8,869 nt of DNA from Candidatus Altarchaeota archaeon. GTDB taxonomy: Archaea; SpSt-1190. Location: positions 1 to 8,869 of the forward strand of contig JAAOXX010000074.1 of NCBI GenBank assembly GCA_018221025.1. The letters are read 5' to 3'. The stretch's first letter is position 1; each line of letters opens with the position of its first letter. The position numbers and the translations under genes are program-made. The notes beneath the pieces are model-generated. The model worked only from the letters and a program-made list of their open reading frames with translations, was not told where the DNA came from and did no database searches. Below, piece by piece: positions 6,931 through 8,869 of the stretch.

Positions 6931-8242
6931 ATAGTTTGACAATCTGGTAGTGCGGAGTTTCTGTTACATTCCCACACGCAGTTGCCCAAGTCTCCTGTTT
7001 CGGTAAAATTATGTACTTAATGCCAACTCGTAAGTCTTCACAATTTTCCGGCTCGTAGAAAAACCACTGTGGGTCGGAGTATTCGAAAGTTGGGCTCTTT
7101 GGTGTTGGAATTCCTCTGTATGCGAGATAGTTACCGGCAAAAACCATGTCATATGCCTGGGTATCTGGAAATTTTGATATCGTGTAGTTTCCTTCAATTT
7201 GGTCTAAGTACTTCGTGTTTTCTGAGAGAGGGGAAGTCCATGGAAACGGAAATACTAATGCTCCGATTGTAACTAATGTGACAAGTTTCCATAGTCTCTG
7301 GTCCTTTCTGATTAAAAGATATGAAAATAGTGGCATGAGTGTTGTAATTATTATTTGGTTCCATCCGGGGATGTACTTAGTAAATGGAATATCAAACAAA
7401 ACAAAGAGTGGGAATATTACTGAAATTGCTACTGAAGGCATGGAGTAAATTCCTTCTCTTCCCATGAAAAACGTAGCAATCAATATGAATATTATGAGAA
7501 TTGTTAATACAAAAATTAGCCATGTCCATCCTTGACTGAATAATACTCCTAAAGCTTGTTTATAGAGAATCTGAGCCCGTGGATAAACCCATCCCGTTTT
7601 TCCAAGAGTTGGCGGCAGGTAAATTGCGAGCCATGCAAAAAGCGTAGTTCCCCAATAAATCAAGTCTTTGATTAGGCCTTTTTCAATTGCTTTGAAAAAT
7701 AAGAGGGGTCCATAAAATACCATAGTTGGCAGGTGACTTGTAGTCCCCACCATGAATAATGCGGTGCTTACTCGCGGGTCTTTTCCCTTGTCCAGATAAT
7801 ATAGTAATAAGATGAATGCCAGATGGGATGCAAATTCCAATAGTCTTCCAAGTCTTAAGAATGATAATGCCGACAATGGAAATAACATCGGCAACAGTAC
7901 ATACTTCTCATTACCTGGTGTAATTTTCTTTGCAACGAGATACGTTATAGCCATCATCAAGAAGTATGTTGAAAAATATGCTAATCGTGGGGGGATTATT
8001 TTTGCGAGTAAAACAAATGGTATTAATACTGGTACGAAAAAAATCCGAACTGGAAGATTTCCTTGTTCTGGGTAAACTCCAATCCCTTCACGCATTACCT
8101 CTACGAATTTAGTTATATGAAAACTGTGGTCTACATGGAAAAAATTGGATGGAAACCTTGAACCAAGCATAAGAAAATCAATGGCGATGAAAAATAATGC
8201 GAACCAGATATATGCCTTCTTCCAGTCAGTTTTGAATATCAT
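6926..8242 (-). CDS. Polytopic GT-C-like membrane protein
   Basis: A 438-residue integral membrane protein with about 11 hydrophobic helices (approximately 11-26, 65-84, 88-104, 114-130, 134-150, 158-182, 194-211, 238-260, 268-284, 294-310, 318-334). A soluble C-terminal tail of about 100 residues holds two cysteines (401 and 423) and ends in a strand-rich segment. The first external loop carries HVDHSFHI (36-43). An acidic residue with histidines here, followed by a basic helix, is typical of GT-C glycosyltransferase-like and related archaeal membrane proteins. Exact substrate and activity are unknown. I prefer the ATG at 8242 to the GTG at 8266, which would add eight residues. AGGAG lies eight bases before the ATG, and this start is one base after the upstream glycosyltransferase stop instead of overlapping it by 23. 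The pair is probably co-transcribed and works on surface glycans or lipids. Confidence 0.8.
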   Translation of the reverse strand: MIFKTDWKKAYIWFALFFIAIDFLMLGSRFPSNFFHVDHSFHITKFVEVMREGIGVYPEQGNLPVRIFFVPVLIPFVLLAKIIPPRLAYFSTYFLMMAITYLVAKKITPGNEKYVLLPMLFPLSALSFLRLGRLLEFASHLAFILLLYYLDKGKDPRVSTALFMVGTTSHLPTMVFYGPLLFFKAIEKGLIKDLIYWGTTLFAWLAIYLPPTLGKTGWVYPRAQILYKQALGVLFSQGWTWLIFVLTILIIFILIATFFMGREGIYSMPSVAISVIFPLFVLFDIPFTKYIPGWNQIIITTLMPLFSYLLIRKDQRLWKLVTLVTIGALVFPFPWTSPLSENTKYLDQIEGNYTISKFPDTQAYDMVFAGNYLAYRGIPTPKSPTFEYSDPQWFFYEPENCEDLRVGIKYIILPKQETWATACGNVTETPHYQIVKLL

Positions 8243-8243
8243 T

Positions 8244-8869
8244 TTATTTTCTCCTAAAAACTCCACTATGGAATCCTATGAGATATGCAAGGTATCTTAC
8301 TGGGAGGAGTAAACCCCCAAATAGTCCATGGATACTAAATTTTCTAAATAATCCGTATAGGGCCCCAAATACAAACGGCACCAATAAAACCCTGGGCCTT
8401 GATGCGGATAAAAATACAAGACTATATGCTCCAATTATGAGCAAAACCACTTTTTTGCCATAAGTTGTTTTTAACCCAATGCCTGCTTTTCCGTCTCCTT
8501 TTCCATATAGGTAAAATTGTTTAATCCATTTCTTTGGGCTTGAGCGCATTCTCCAGCGGACAATTGCTTCGTCAGCAACTTTGAATTTACAACCGGCTTC
8601 TTCCAGTTGTGCGTTGAATAATGTGTCTTCGCCTGTGTAAAGGTGTTCGGGATAGCCGCCTACTTTTTTCCAACAGGCTTTCTTGAACATGATGCTTCTT
8701 GAACTCGGGTTCCTTGGTGCTGACCTCTTCACAAAAATTGATTGAACTTTTTCAAAAAATCCTGATGCAATTGGTTCGAAATTTCCTGCAATTACGTCCG
8801 CCTTTTTTTCCAGCATTTTTTCAAGCCACAATCTCCTAGCCACACACCCTCCATCAATTGATGCAATAA
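8244..8869 (-). CDS. GT2-family glycosyltransferase, 5'-truncated by window edge
   Basis: The frame stays open to the right edge, giving 207 visible residues. The GTG at 8843 is internal, not a start. The residues before it read IASIDGGC, the segment of family-2 (GT-A fold) transferases that carries the metal/nucleotide-sugar Asp, and WLEKML follows as expected. Next come NPSSRSIMFKKACWKKVGGYPE (the R/N-x-x-x-x-F-R-R-x-x-x-x-x-V-G-G-F type block), the acidic GED motif (TGEDTLF) at the catalytic-base position, and AIVRWRM. Two or three hydrophobic segments near the C-terminus suggest membrane attachment with the active site facing the cytoplasm. It probably transfers a sugar from a nucleotide donor to a lipid or polysaccharide carrier; donor and acceptor are unknown. 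The stop is TAA, one base from the GT-C-like gene. The N-terminal nucleotide-binding half is off the window. Confidence 0.88.
   Translation of the reverse strand, partial: IASIDGGCVARRLWLEKMLEKKADVIAGNFEPIASGFFEKVQSIFVKRSAPRNPSSRSIMFKKACWKKVGGYPEHLYTGEDTLFNAQLEEAGCKFKVADEAIVRWRMRSSPKKWIKQFYLYGKGDGKAGIGLKTTYGKKVVLLIIGAYSLVFLSASRPRVLLVPFVFGALYGLFRKFSIHGLFGGLLLPVRYLAYLIGFHSGVFRRK
8251..8255 (-). promoter_or_regulatory. Shine-Dalgarno deciding the membrane-protein start
   Basis: AGGAG on the - strand precedes the ATG at 8242 by eight bases and lies inside the 3' end of the glycosyltransferase gene. Its position would be meaningless for the GTG at 8266, so it supports the later start and translational coupling. 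Confidence 0.75.

Noticed and set aside
8841..8843. GTG at 8843 as the glycosyltransferase start
   Set aside because: The preceding codons encode the conserved SIDGG segment of GT2 enzymes and the frame continues off the window.
8852..8863. 12-base perfect palindrome catcaattgatg
   Set aside because: It lies within the conserved S-I-D coding segment of the glycosyltransferase and has no second copy that I noticed, so it is probably chance.
1..8869. CRISPR arrays, tRNA or rRNA genes, insertion sequences
   Set aside because: The genes cover nearly all bases with gaps of 50 or less, and I saw no spaced direct repeats, RNA gene signatures, transposase or terminal inverted repeats.

Overview
The window is a compact archaeal chromosome segment, roughly 40% GC by eye. 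The domain assignment rests on an archaeal/eukaryotic-type ATP-dependent DNA ligase, an Orc1/Cdc6 initiator, a Cbf5-type tRNA/rRNA pseudouridine synthase with a PUA domain, TATA-box promoters at leaderless spacing, and a secreted surface protein packed with N-glycosylation sequons. I cannot name the lineage. A reduced or DPANN-like archaeon would fit the short initiator and tight packing, but that is a guess.

Layout. Seven protein genes fill the window with no gap above 50 bases, so there is no long unexplained stretch. On the + strand a DNA ligase enters from the left edge, its N-terminus cut off, and ends at 1537. Everything else is on the - strand, read right to left. First come a glycosyltransferase cut by the right edge (8869-8244) and an 11-helix GT-C-like membrane protein one base later. 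Then come cbf5, orc1/cdc6, an 897-residue glycosylated surface protein, and a secreted nuclease of the staphylococcal nuclease family with a lamin-tail-like C-terminal domain. The nuclease and ligase genes converge and overlap by 23 bases.

How the genes relate. There are three themes. (1) Information processing: DNA ligase, Orc1/Cdc6 and Cbf5. (2) Surface glycan synthesis: a GT2 transferase coupled to a polytopic GT-C-like protein. (3) Cell surface and secretion: a surface protein with about 44 N-X-S/T sites and a nuclease that probably acts outside the cell. It is an inference, not shown by sequence, that the glycosyltransferase pair modifies proteins like the surface protein.

Expression signals. 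cbf5 and orc1 each carry the same arrangement, TATAAAA, 19 bases, then a GTG start, which is the spacing expected for leaderless mRNAs. The membrane protein and the nuclease instead have clear Shine-Dalgarno sequences inside the preceding gene. At the surface-protein/nuclease junction, one TAG separates two ORFs in the same frame with no spacer. I did not find a convincingly novel system; the most distinctive element is the surface-protein/nuclease gene pair.
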